From positions 1 to 64,000 of the forward strand of contig CAVRJA010000010.1 of NCBI GenBank assembly GCA_963721405.1: DNA of 64,000 bases. Reading direction: 5' to 3'. The stretch's first letter is position 1. Every line of letters starts with the position of its first letter. Origin of the DNA: JAFNAG01 sp963721405. Its GTDB lineage: Bacteria > Acidobacteriota > UBA6911. Made by a program: the position numbers and the translations under genes. Shown here piece by piece: positions 1-6,575 of this stretch. The notes beneath the pieces were generated by a model. The model was not told the DNA's origin. It saw only the letters and a list, made by a program, of their open reading frames with translations, and made no database searches.

Positions 1-326
1 CAGGCCTAGCTTACCGCTTACGTCGATTCGTGCTCCCATCTTAACACAAAGCTAATATGCAGGACACACCGTCACGGTACAGCTTGGCCACTTTCGCGCC
101 ACCTGCGACGATCCCAGCGCGAACGGGTTCCAGCAATTAGTCTGGCAACCTTGCGGCGCTTCAGGCGAGACTCTCGGCCGGGACCTGCCGACCGGCAATT
201 CCCCCTGCCTCCCAAGTCCAACGTTGGACCGGCAGGGACTGCCAGGTCATTGTTTGAGGCAAGGCTTCCCGAAGCGGGCTCGCCTGTGCCGCAGCGACCT
301 CTCCGATGACAATCAAGCAGGCAGGA
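1..326. other. Intergenic left edge with palindrome
   Basis: No convincing gene. The stretch contains a perfect 14-bp palindrome, GTCCAACGTTGGAC, at 216-229. A related palindrome with a similar flank lies at 5422-5435. The small ORFs here read against the gene at 327-1094 or lack a ribosome binding site. Confidence 0.5.
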
Positions 327-1094
327 TCAATTCGTCGAAAGGTAGGACTGTTCTTGGGGGGCGCGGGACAGTATCGAGAGTAAAAGGCCACCTGAGGTAT
401 GTCGACGCTCAAGATCATGCAGGCGGGATGGCCACCTTGAGCACTCCCTCTTTCCTCCGCCAGAGCCTCCCCGGAGCGTGAGCCTCCACTTCTCGCCAAA
501 AACGGTGATGGGATAATCCTCGTAAGTTTTGCGCAGGTAAGGTCTCGGCAGGTCGTGGTATTGCAGGTTGTGCTCCTCGGCCACCTGCAGAACTTGCGCA
601 AAGAACTCCTCCTTCCGGTCTCGCTCCCCGGCCTTTCGGGCGTAGGAAGCGAAGACGAGACCGTAAACCCTGACAGTGCGGGCTCGGGTTTTCACCCTGC
701 GTTTGCCATGTTGATCGCGAGGCCGGAGTCGCAACTGCCGGCTCAGGTCGGAGATGGTAGATCCGATCTCATCAACCTTGCCAAAATCTGGACCCGACCG
801 ACGCCCTCCATTCCGAATGTACTTGGCTTCAATCAGGGCCTCGATCGTGTCATGTAGACCCGTACCACGCCGGACAATAGAGATGTCGACCTTCTGCTCT
901 GAGCGGAGTCCCAGGTTGGTTTCACAAAATCGCGCGCCCTTCGACTCCCGGAAGACGAACTGCATGAACTCCTTCACAAGGTAGTCCTCGATCCTTCCTG
1001 CAAGCTGCAACGGTGCTATCCGTCGGCGCACAGGATTGGTTTTCAGATAGCGCAGGAAACCGTTCGACAGCGAGATCACACCAGAGGCAGGCAT
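327..1094 (-). CDS. Possible PD-(D/E)XK nuclease-like protein
   Basis: 255 residues from the ATG at 1094, chosen because a GGGAGGATT ribosome binding site lies just upstream; a longer in-frame extension has none. I do not recognise a named family. Residues about 70-95 read VDISIV, then a stretch with several polar residues, then ALIEAKY. This fits the D...ExK core of PD-(D/E)XK nucleases (restriction or Holliday-junction type), with the E-A-K triad intact. The rest is basic and arginine-rich with no signal peptide or membrane segment, consistent with a cytoplasmic DNA-binding protein. It is not next to a methylase, so a restriction system is not supported. The last 45 residues are low-complexity and may not be a folded part of the protein. 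The fold assignment is inference from one motif. Confidence 0.5.
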   Translation of the reverse strand: MPASGVISLSNGFLRYLKTNPVRRRIAPLQLAGRIEDYLVKEFMQFVFRESKGARFCETNLGLRSEQKVDISIVRRGTGLHDTIEALIEAKYIRNGGRRSGPDFGKVDEIGSTISDLSRQLRLRPRDQHGKRRVKTRARTVRVYGLVFASYARKAGERDRKEEFFAQVLQVAEEHNLQYHDLPRPYLRKTYEDYPITVFGEKWRLTLRGGSGGGKRECSRWPSRLHDLERRHTSGGLLLSILSRAPQEQSYLSTN

Positions 1095-1578
1095 GTTGGA
1101 ATCCTCCCGGTAGGCGGCCAGTATACCGCAAGCCCTGAAAACACCTGCACGACGATACATCGATGCCGAGGACTATCGCGAGCAGGCCAACGGAGTCGTC
1201 GCCGGGCTGGATATCTAACCGCTCTAGCACAGCAATCCAACGGTTGGACTCCGCACATTTCCGGCTGGCGATTTTCCGGAGTCCTCGGGGCAGGGTCGAG
1301 GTTCTGCTCCCGGAAGAGCGAAAGGCCGTTATGAAACCCTGAAAATATCAGGGATCAACTTCCCGACCACCTCTTGACAAATGGGGATATCAGGGCAATT
1401 GTGCCGTGCAGATGGCCACGTCCGGAGGCCACGACATCATAATGTTATAGACGGTTTAACCCCACCATGCGGATCAAATCCACCGCGATTAAAAATGCTT
1501 TGGCATCGCAGAAATGGAAAAGACCGCCCCAAAGAGCGGCCCTTATTTAGAGAACATCAAAAAAGTAGATGGAAACTT
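1095..1578. other. Intergenic, no gene seen
   Basis: No supportable gene. An imperfect TCCAACGGTTGGA palindrome occurs near 1237-1252. The right part contains the terminator of the PEP-CTERM gene that follows on the minus strand. Confidence 0.4.
1520..1548 (-). terminator. Terminator after first PEP-CTERM gene
   Basis: Read on the minus strand, an AAGGGCCGC arm pairs with GCGGTCTT across a short loop (one bulge) and is followed by TTTT. A nearly identical stem lies downstream of the second PEP-CTERM gene, so the pair appears duplicated along with the genes. Confidence 0.55.
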
Positions 1579-2256
1579 CTATTTCCTTCTGCGCCACGCT
1601 GCCAAGCCGATTCCCGCCAGCCCAGAGCCGAGGAGGAGGACGGAGGTTGGTTCGGGAATCGCAGTCAGGCTCGTCAATCTAAAGTTTATTGGAACAGCAG
1701 CCCCGCCTGCCTGGGGTCTGAGGTAAACAGCGATATAGGCATTTTGATTGGGAGCAGGAGGTACTAATGGTAATGTTGTGTTTGAGAAAAGTGAGGGATC
1801 AGTACCACTTTCATATATACCCAGCATGAATTTAACAAATGAGCAACATGACAAACCGCCCGACGGCGTTCCCCCACTTGGCCCTACCCCATATTGGTCC
1901 GCATAGGCATTAGGTGGCGCGTACCCTGAAGGGTTGTTGTCCCAGATAGTGATATTGCCGCTCGTTGCTCCGAATTCAAAATGGTTCGGGCCTGAAACTG
2001 CCCCAGTCAGATTAGTGAGTGCGGCATAGATAGCTGCGGTAGGACTTGGATTGGCGTCAGGTATATTGGTGTCGAAGCTGTAAGATCCAGAGACTGTAGA
2101 ACCGGTGAAGTCAAGTGGGGAGAGGGCAGTAGCAGTACTTGTCCAAATCCCATTAAAATTAAATGTAATAACATCTGCCCTTGCTGGGCTAGCGAATAAT
2201 GAGATAGCCGCAATTATTACAATACCAACCAGCATTACCCTAGAATGGCAAAACAT
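1579..2256 (-). CDS. PEP-CTERM sorting-domain protein 1
   Basis: 225-residue exported protein. Residues 1-27 form a signal peptide (hydrophobic core VGIVIIAAISLFA ending SPARA). The mature part is rich in Ser, Thr, Asn, Gly and Pro with little charge, as in extracellular beta-rich proteins. The last 25 residues are a textbook PEP-CTERM signal: IPEPTS, a hydrophobic segment LLLGSGLAGIGLAAW, then RRRK. In known systems exosortase (EpsH/XrtA) recognises this tail and cleaves it, releasing the protein into the extracellular polysaccharide matrix; no exosortase lies in this window. The body has no family I recognise. It is a likely tandem relative of the gene at 2924-3505: the two share the C-terminal tail, terminator design and an upstream repeat, though their central regions differ strongly. 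Confidence 0.85.
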   Translation of the reverse strand: MFCHSRVMLVGIVIIAAISLFASPARADVITFNFNGIWTSTATALSPLDFTGSTVSGSYSFDTNIPDANPSPTAAIYAALTNLTGAVSGPNHFEFGATSGNITIWDNNPSGYAPPNAYADQYGVGPSGGTPSGGLSCCSFVKFMLGIYESGTDPSLFSNTTLPLVPPAPNQNAYIAVYLRPQAGGAAVPINFRLTSLTAIPEPTSVLLLGSGLAGIGLAAWRRRK

Positions 2257-2591
2257 AATAGCCTCCTACAGACAAGCAAAATGATTTGCAAACAGGAGAA
2301 CAAGGAAAGGTTCTGTTTTTACCTCCTGCACCGCCAGCGCAACCCGGTCAAGCCCAAAAGCACGGTACGGCAAAGCAAGTCTGATGCGGCTTTCGGCTTT
2401 AACTAGTACAGCTCCACAGTCGGATACTAAGGCACACAAGACCATCTCTGATTAAAGCAATTCGATAACCACGCCGCATGATGCGTTCTGCTTTGGATGT
2501 CAGTCGGTTTAAGTGACTGGATTTAAATAGCTTGGGAGCAGTGATGGCGTCAGATTAATAGGAAAGCTGAAAAATGACCCAAGCGGAAACC

Positions 2592-2815
2592 TGTAAAGCC
2601 CTCCGACATCTTCATCCCAAAAGGCTATTTCAGCACGGGCGCATGTCTAAGGAAATGCGAATAATGGCCCTGCGGAATGGGCAATATTCGGCATTGTCAG
2701 TTTTCCTTTCACTTTGCCCCAAATCAGGGCAGGCCTGCGAGGGTTCAGGCCTGCCCCCTCGACTCCCAGGGAGCGGCAACGGTCCGTGCAACCATGCAGT
2801 TTTGCGATGGGTGAT
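2592..2815 (-). repeat. Diverged upstream repeat, copy A
   Basis: Aligns with 3622-3834. Shared blocks include AAAGGCTATTTCAGCA (AAAGGCTGTTTCAGCA in copy B), ATTCGGCATTGTC, and the identical GCAACGGTCCGTGCAACCAT. Each copy lies upstream of a PEP-CTERM gene on the minus strand, 117-340 bp before its start. Confidence 0.7.
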
Positions 2816-2865
2816 TTTATTTCAGGAAATTTCGGTTGAAGAATTACTGCCGAGCTGCATAAACA

Positions 2866-2895
2866 ACAAGAGCCGCCCCGGAAAGCGGCCCTTGT
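2866..2895 (-). terminator. Terminator after second PEP-CTERM gene
   Basis: Arms ACAAGAGCCGC (2866-2876) and GCGGCCCTTGT (2885-2895) pair over 11 positions with one mismatch on the plus strand (a G-U pair in the minus-strand RNA). The T tract after it is weak (TGTTTATG). Confidence 0.55.
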
Positions 2896-2923
2896 GAGCC
2901 ATTCGATTTCTACGGAGAAAGCG

Positions 2924-3505
2924 TTACTTCTTCCTGCGCCATGCTGCCAAGCCGATAGCACCGAGTCCAGTGCCGAGGAGGAGGAGGGAGGTAGGTTCGG
3001 GAACAGTTGAGGTGTTGATTACCATTTGAACGAAATCTTCTGAAGGAAGGACGCTTTCGTAAATGCCATCAATCAGGCCGATTGTTGCGAAAGTCTGGGA
3101 CGCGAGGGTCAACGTACCGGAAATAGAGGTGTTGGAAACGTAGCCAACCGGTAATGCAATCGTGTCGCCTGCGAATAGCGCGAACCCAGGCCCTGTCGTG
3201 GTCCCGAGAGCGAAGAAAGAGCTAGTGGTGCTCGCTGAAAAGCTTGCCTGACTATACCCCTGCATTGACGGCCCGACGCCAAAAGCAATGGCAGTATCCC
3301 CCGGCGGGAAGCAGCCAAATAAGCCGAACCCATTAGTCGTACTTCTAGGAGTGAGTCCGGTCGTATCCAGACTTCCTGAATAACTGAAAACTACATTATT
3401 GGTAACCTCCGCAACCGTAATAATGATGGATGCTTGCGTGACCGAACAGTATCCGACCATCCCAATTACAACAGCCATCGCTGCTATAAGATTCTTGATT
3501 CTCAT
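2924..3505 (-). CDS. PEP-CTERM sorting-domain protein 2
   Basis: 193-residue exported protein. The signal peptide covers about residues 1-25 (basic MRIKN, hydrophobic AAMAVVIGMVGY, cut near TQA-S). The mature region is rich in Ser, Thr, Gly and Ala. It ends with VPEPTS, the hydrophobic stretch LLLLGTGLGAIGLAAW and RRKK, the tripartite PEP-CTERM signal handled by an exosortase. The tail is almost the same as in the neighbouring PEP-CTERM protein 1. The expected role is a cell-surface or matrix protein; no enzymatic motif is visible. The gene is preceded by copy B of the repeat, which may hold its promoter. Start chosen at the ATG with an AGGAG-like site (GAGAGG) upstream. Confidence 0.85.
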   Translation of the reverse strand: MRIKNLIAAMAVVIGMVGYCSVTQASIIITVAEVTNNVVFSYSGSLDTTGLTPRSTTNGFGLFGCFPPGDTAIAFGVGPSMQGYSQASFSASTTSSFFALGTTTGPGFALFAGDTIALPVGYVSNTSISGTLTLASQTFATIGLIDGIYESVLPSEDFVQMVINTSTVPEPTSLLLLGTGLGAIGLAAWRRKK

Positions 3506-3932
3506 GGCCTCTCCTTCGCGATTTGCACACCATCACCGTACCTAGCAAAGCCAAAGCATTTTTTGTACCAGACTCATGACGCTGATTTTCCCTGGGCTTC
3601 AGAAGCCCCAACATTCGCTGCTGTAAAGAGTCCCGACACTCTCATTCCGAAAGGCTGTTTCAGCATGGCTGGTGATGTTAGGAACTGTTAATGATAGCGT
3701 TATGCATAGGCAGAATTCGGCATTGTCGGTTTCCTTCACACATTAGATGAAGATCTGAACAGGTTTGCAAGGGATCAACGCTGCCCCTCGGCTCCAAGGA
3801 GCAGCAACGGTCCGTGCAACCATGATGTTTCGTGAGAACCGGTTATTGCAGCAGGCGACCTGACCACCCCCGGCCAGATTCACCCTGCCCCCTCGTTCCG
3901 ATGATCTTATCCTGTCGACCCAGGTACTCGAT
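3506..3932. other. Intergenic, divergent promoters region
   Basis: Lies between the minus-strand PEP-CTERM gene and the plus-strand nuclease gene. Holds repeat copy B (3622-3834). No other gene or clear sigma-70 promoter is visible. Confidence 0.45.
3622..3834 (-). repeat. Diverged upstream repeat, copy B
   Basis: Partner of 2592-2815, with the same order of conserved blocks. The most conserved block is GCAACGGTCCGTGCAACCAT near 3805-3824, unchanged between copies while flanks have diverged, which suggests constraint on a regulatory site. Confidence 0.7.
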
Positions 3933-4739
3933 ATGAAAGTCGGTCGCTTCTCCGTATTCGTGGTTGCTGGACTCATCGTGGTCCTTTTTGTGCCTGGATC
4001 GCTGTGGTCTTGGAGCCGCACCGGACACCGTGCTTCCTCACTTCTCGCCGATTCCCGCCTCACCCCTGCCGCAGTTGCCGCGGTCAAAGAGCTGCTCGAA
4101 CCCGGGGAGGATCTGGTCGACATCTCTTCCTGGGCCGACCGCCAGCGGGAAGTTCCCGACACCGGAACGTGGCATTACGTTAACGTGCCGATCACGGTAT
4201 CCCGGTACGATGCCAAGTTCTGTCAGCCCAAGGGATGCGTTGTGAGCAAGATCGAGGACTTTCGGCGAGTGTTGCTGGACCCGAAGGCTGCCAGGAGGGA
4301 TAAGCAGCAGGCGCTGAAGTTCCTGGTCCATTACCTCCAGGATCTCCATCAGCCGGTCCATGTCGGCGATAACGGTGACCGGGGTGGCAACGACCTTCAA
4401 CTTCGTTGGTTTGACGTCGGCACGAACTTGCACCGGCTCCTGGACAGCCAGATAATCGACCGCCACAGCCGGGACGAGGCCCAGTGGGCGCAGGAATTGA
4501 ATGTCCTGGCGACCAAAGAAAAATCGATCGAGTGGTCGCGGGGGTCGCTGGTCGATTGGGCCACCGACAGCCTGGAGGCAGCAAAACTGCTGTACCGCCA
4601 GCCGGGGTCGCGGAATCTGCTGAAGCCTGGCACAAAACTGGGGGAGGAGTGCTTTCAAGGTGCCCTCCCGATCCTGCACCAGCAACTGGCACATGCGGGT
4701 GTTCGAGTAGCGTCTGTGCTCAACCAGATATTCCGTTGA
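3933..4739 (+). CDS. Secreted S1/P1-type nuclease
   Basis: 268 residues. A signal peptide (about residues 1-26) ends so that Trp27 becomes the mature N-terminus, as in P1 nuclease where the N-terminal Trp is itself a zinc ligand. All nine expected trinuclear-zinc ligands are visible: Trp27 and His32 (WSRTGH), Asp69 (WAD), His81 (WHYVN), His133 and Asp137 (HYLQD), His143 (PVH), His167 and Asp171 (NLHRLLD). Cys97 and Cys102 could form a small disulfide. The family cleaves single-stranded DNA and RNA and often has 3'-nucleotidase activity; the exported location suggests nucleic-acid scavenging. Length matches bacterial homologues. No operon partner is obvious; the next gene follows 35 bp later and is of unknown function. 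Confidence 0.93.
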   Translation: MKVGRFSVFVVAGLIVVLFVPGSLWSWSRTGHRASSLLADSRLTPAAVAAVKELLEPGEDLVDISSWADRQREVPDTGTWHYVNVPITVSRYDAKFCQPKGCVVSKIEDFRRVLLDPKAARRDKQQALKFLVHYLQDLHQPVHVGDNGDRGGNDLQLRWFDVGTNLHRLLDSQIIDRHSRDEAQWAQELNVLATKEKSIEWSRGSLVDWATDSLEAAKLLYRQPGSRNLLKPGTKLGEECFQGALPILHQQLAHAGVRVASVLNQIFR

Positions 4740-4774
4740 AACCGCCCAGCCGGCCGGCTCCACAGGGCTGTTCC

Positions 4775-5227
4775 ATGAAAAACATGAACGATCCCGATCT
4801 ATCACCCAGGATCAAGGCGCGGTATTTAGCCCTGCGCCCGGCCACCATCGAGAAGACCTTCACCGACGCCGTAATGGATCTCCAGGAGGTCATCGTCCTG
4901 GATGGCATTGACATCCTGACAGACAATAGCGGCTTCCGAGTCCGGAGCCACGACCTCCATGGGCCGCTGCCGGAGATCGTGATCGAGGACAGCGGTGATA
5001 CTTTTCCGGACAAGGACCGACTGGGCAACCAAGCCTGCAAGCACCTCGCAATTGTGAGATTGCGGGACCAGATGACGCGGTGGCTTCCAGGAGGAAAATG
5101 CCTACCACCGACCACAGTGGGCGACAACGCGACTGTCGGCTTCAAGCTGGGCCGGAAGGCATGGCTCGCTGAGGGGGAGGATTTCTTGGCGGCATATAAA
5201 GAGCTACACAAGCAGGTGATTGCCTGA
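4775..5227 (+). CDS. Hypothetical protein
   Basis: 150 residues from the ATG at 4775, 35 bp after the nuclease gene and probably co-transcribed. I do not recognise a family. The protein is soluble and slightly acidic, with no signal peptide or membrane segment. A central stretch rich in Asp and Gly (DGIDILTDNSGF, EDSGDTFPDKDRLGN) is followed by a short helical end (FLAAYKELHKQV). An upstream in-frame extension overlaps the nuclease gene out of frame and is not credible. The ATG at 4775 has no strong ribosome binding site, so translation may depend on coupling to the nuclease gene. Confidence 0.55.
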   Translation: MKNMNDPDLSPRIKARYLALRPATIEKTFTDAVMDLQEVIVLDGIDILTDNSGFRVRSHDLHGPLPEIVIEDSGDTFPDKDRLGNQACKHLAIVRLRDQMTRWLPGGKCLPPTTVGDNATVGFKLGRKAWLAEGEDFLAAYKELHKQVIA

Positions 5228-5421
5228 GGCTGTGGGGGTCCTATGGCTCAATGGAAAACCGTGGATCACGCCCCAGGGGGTTCGCCGAGATTTGGGGCAA
5301 GATGTGCTCTCAATAAATCCTGCGCCCGACCACATCGCGTGCGCAATACGGAGACTCAGCAGTGTGGCTAATAACAAATTTCGGATTTATTAGCTCTGTC
5401 GCTACATACCCACCTTCCAAA

Positions 5422-5435
5422 GTCTAACGTTAGAC
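5422..5435. repeat. 14-bp palindrome GTCTAACGTTAGAC
   Basis: A perfect palindrome preceded by CCACCTTCCAA and followed by GGGGCAGGGA. The palindrome at 216-229 has a similar pyrimidine-rich left flank and a GGCAGGGA right flank, so the two are diverged copies of one 35-40 bp unit. Confidence 0.5.
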
Positions 5436-5507
5436 CTGAGGGGCAGGGATCGGTCTTCAGCCGGCAGGTCAGTAGGATCAAGACGTAGGAGGAGGGCTGT
5501 GGAAAAC

Positions 5508-5711
5508 TTATGTCTTCTCCTCTTTGCTGGCCACCTTTCTCATGAGATTTTCGTATATTCTCTTCACGTTAGGGTCCATATCCCGCACCCAGCGCTTTTC
5601 CCACACAGTGAAGTCTCGCCAGCGCATCACCATGTTGCCCAATCTATCAATTCGGTGTGGAATGCCTTCCTTTAAAGCCAGGTCTCGCACCCATTCCTCC
5701 CACGGCGTCAA
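5508..5711 (-). CDS. Small hypothetical protein, possibly IS-truncated
   Basis: 67 residues, Trp- and Arg-rich (EEWVRDLALKEG, VWEKRWVRDMD), with no recognised family. The only usable start in this frame is a TTG at 5711 that lies inside the left inverted repeat of the insertion sequence; the frame is closed by a stop at 5733-5735 inside the element. It is therefore plausible that the true 5' end was cut off by the IS and that what remains is a 3' fragment. The amphipathic composition looks protein-like, but there is no ribosome binding site to confirm translation. Confidence 0.35.
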   Translation of the reverse strand: MTPWEEWVRDLALKEGIPHRIDRLGNMVMRWRDFTVWEKRWVRDMDPNVKRIYENLMRKVASKEEKT

Positions 5712-5727
5712 AACTCGGTTGGATTCT
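5700..5727 (+). repeat. IS left terminal inverted repeat
   Basis: 28 bp, an exact reverse complement of 8469-8496. Read outward it contains TTTTGACGCC, so a -35-like TTGACG points out of the element. Confidence 0.85.
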
Positions 5728-5850
5728 GTAAGTCATTGAGTAGTATTTGTTTCCCGCGTCGCTTCGAGTCGTAATTCTGCCACCCAGCTATAGCCGTTTT
5801 GAAATTCATTGGGATTTTCGAACCCTGCGACAACGGTTGAGCTTAAAAAC

Positions 5851-5897
5851 TGTCATAGTTGCGACTTTCTATGATATATTCTGTCGCAACTATGACA
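5851..5897 (+). promoter_or_regulatory. 15-bp inverted repeat over the IS start codon
   Basis: TGTCATAGTTGCGAC (5851-5865) and GTCGCAACTATGACA (5883-5897) are perfect reverse complements separated by 17 bp that contain a -10-like TATGATATATT. The ATG of ORF A (5892-5894) lies in the right arm. As RNA the hairpin would bury the start codon on transcripts entering from outside; as DNA it could be an operator for the winged-helix ORF A. Confidence 0.7.
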
Positions 5898-6575
5898 AAC
5901 ACAACCAGCAACGCCAGTGTCAAGAAACTCGAGGGCTATTTCCGTCATCGCTTGATCGCACGACTCGACGAGCTGCAGCGCACGCTCCACGCTTCCGGAC
6001 GAACGGTCTTCCGTGTGCTCGACAGAATGGGATACCTCAGCAGTTACAGCCACGCGGGCAGGTACTACACGCTGGCACGAATCCCGTTTTTCGATGCCGA
6101 TGGCCTTTGGGCACACTCGGGGGTGCTTTTTTCCAGTCATGGCACGTTGCGTAATACGATCGTCTATCTGGTCAACAACGCCCCGGCGGGTCATACGCAC
6201 GCAGAGCTTCAGGGCCGTCTCAGCCTTCGCGTTTATGACACGCTGCACGACCTTGTAGCGGCGCGCGAGATCTCCCGCGCCGACATCAAGCGGCTATATC
6301 TCTACGTCAGCGCCGAGCCTAAGAGGGCGGAGGGGCAAATTGCCGAAAGGCACCGCCTGATCGCGCAGCTGCCTCGAGCCGGCCCGCCGCCGGATGCGAC
6401 CGTGGTCATCGAGGTCCTGCTGGCGGTGATTCATTCTCCCAAACCGAATGTTGGGGCAGTTGCGGCGCTTCTGGGGGCGCAAGGGAAAGCGATCACTCAG
6501 GAACAAGTCGAGGCAGTGTGGACCCATTACGAACTGGGAAAAAAAACGCCCGCTTCACGGCGCTTGCGGCGGTGA
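5892..6575 (+). CDS. IS ORF A, winged-helix-like protein
   Basis: 227 residues from the ATG at 5892. The middle part (about residues 30-140) looks like one or two winged-helix DNA-binding units: GRTVFRVLDRMGYLSS, then RYYTLARIPFFD, then AELQGRLSLRVYDTLHDLV. The frame ends just past an A8 run (6539-6546). The codons GGA AAA AAA there allow a -1 slip onto AAA AAA AAC, which would fuse residues 1-218 to the transposase frame and give about 846 residues. Unshifted, it could act as a DNA-binding regulator of transposition, as OrfA does in IS3-like elements (by analogy, not shown). The inverted repeat around its start would suit autoregulation. No close named family is recognised. Confidence 0.7.
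   Translation: MTNTTSNASVKKLEGYFRHRLIARLDELQRTLHASGRTVFRVLDRMGYLSSYSHAGRYYTLARIPFFDADGLWAHSGVLFSSHGTLRNTIVYLVNNAPAGHTHAELQGRLSLRVYDTLHDLVAAREISRADIKRLYLYVSAEPKRAEGQIAERHRLIAQLPRAGPPPDATVVIEVLLAVIHSPKPNVGAVAALLGAQGKAITQEQVEAVWTHYELGKKTPASRRLRR

Larger units (their letters stand above)
2257..2923. other. Intergenic between the PEP-CTERM genes
   Basis: Serves as the upstream region of PEP-CTERM protein 1. It holds one copy of a diverged repeat (2592-2815) and the terminator of the next minus-strand gene. The short ORFs here are not conserved between the two repeat copies, which argues against their being genes. Confidence 0.5.

Noticed and set aside
1381..1767. 128-codon plus-strand ORF before the PEP-CTERM genes
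   Set aside because: It crosses the terminator hairpin and runs antisense to the PEP-CTERM tail; no domain or ribosome binding site.
2780..2815. Sigma-54-like promoter in the conserved PEP-CTERM upstream block (TTGCACGGACCGTTGC on minus strand)
   Set aside because: The spacing between the two elements is one base too long and the -24 GG is changed to TG, so the block is reported only as a conserved site.
5242..5370. Small plus-strand ORF (42 codons, starting MAQWKTVDH)
   Set aside because: No ribosome binding site, no domain, and Cys/Arg-rich composition typical of chance frames.
5690..5700. Target-site duplication for the insertion sequence
   Set aside because: Flanks ATTCCTC (left) and TAAAAAG (right) do not match at any length of 3-9 bp.
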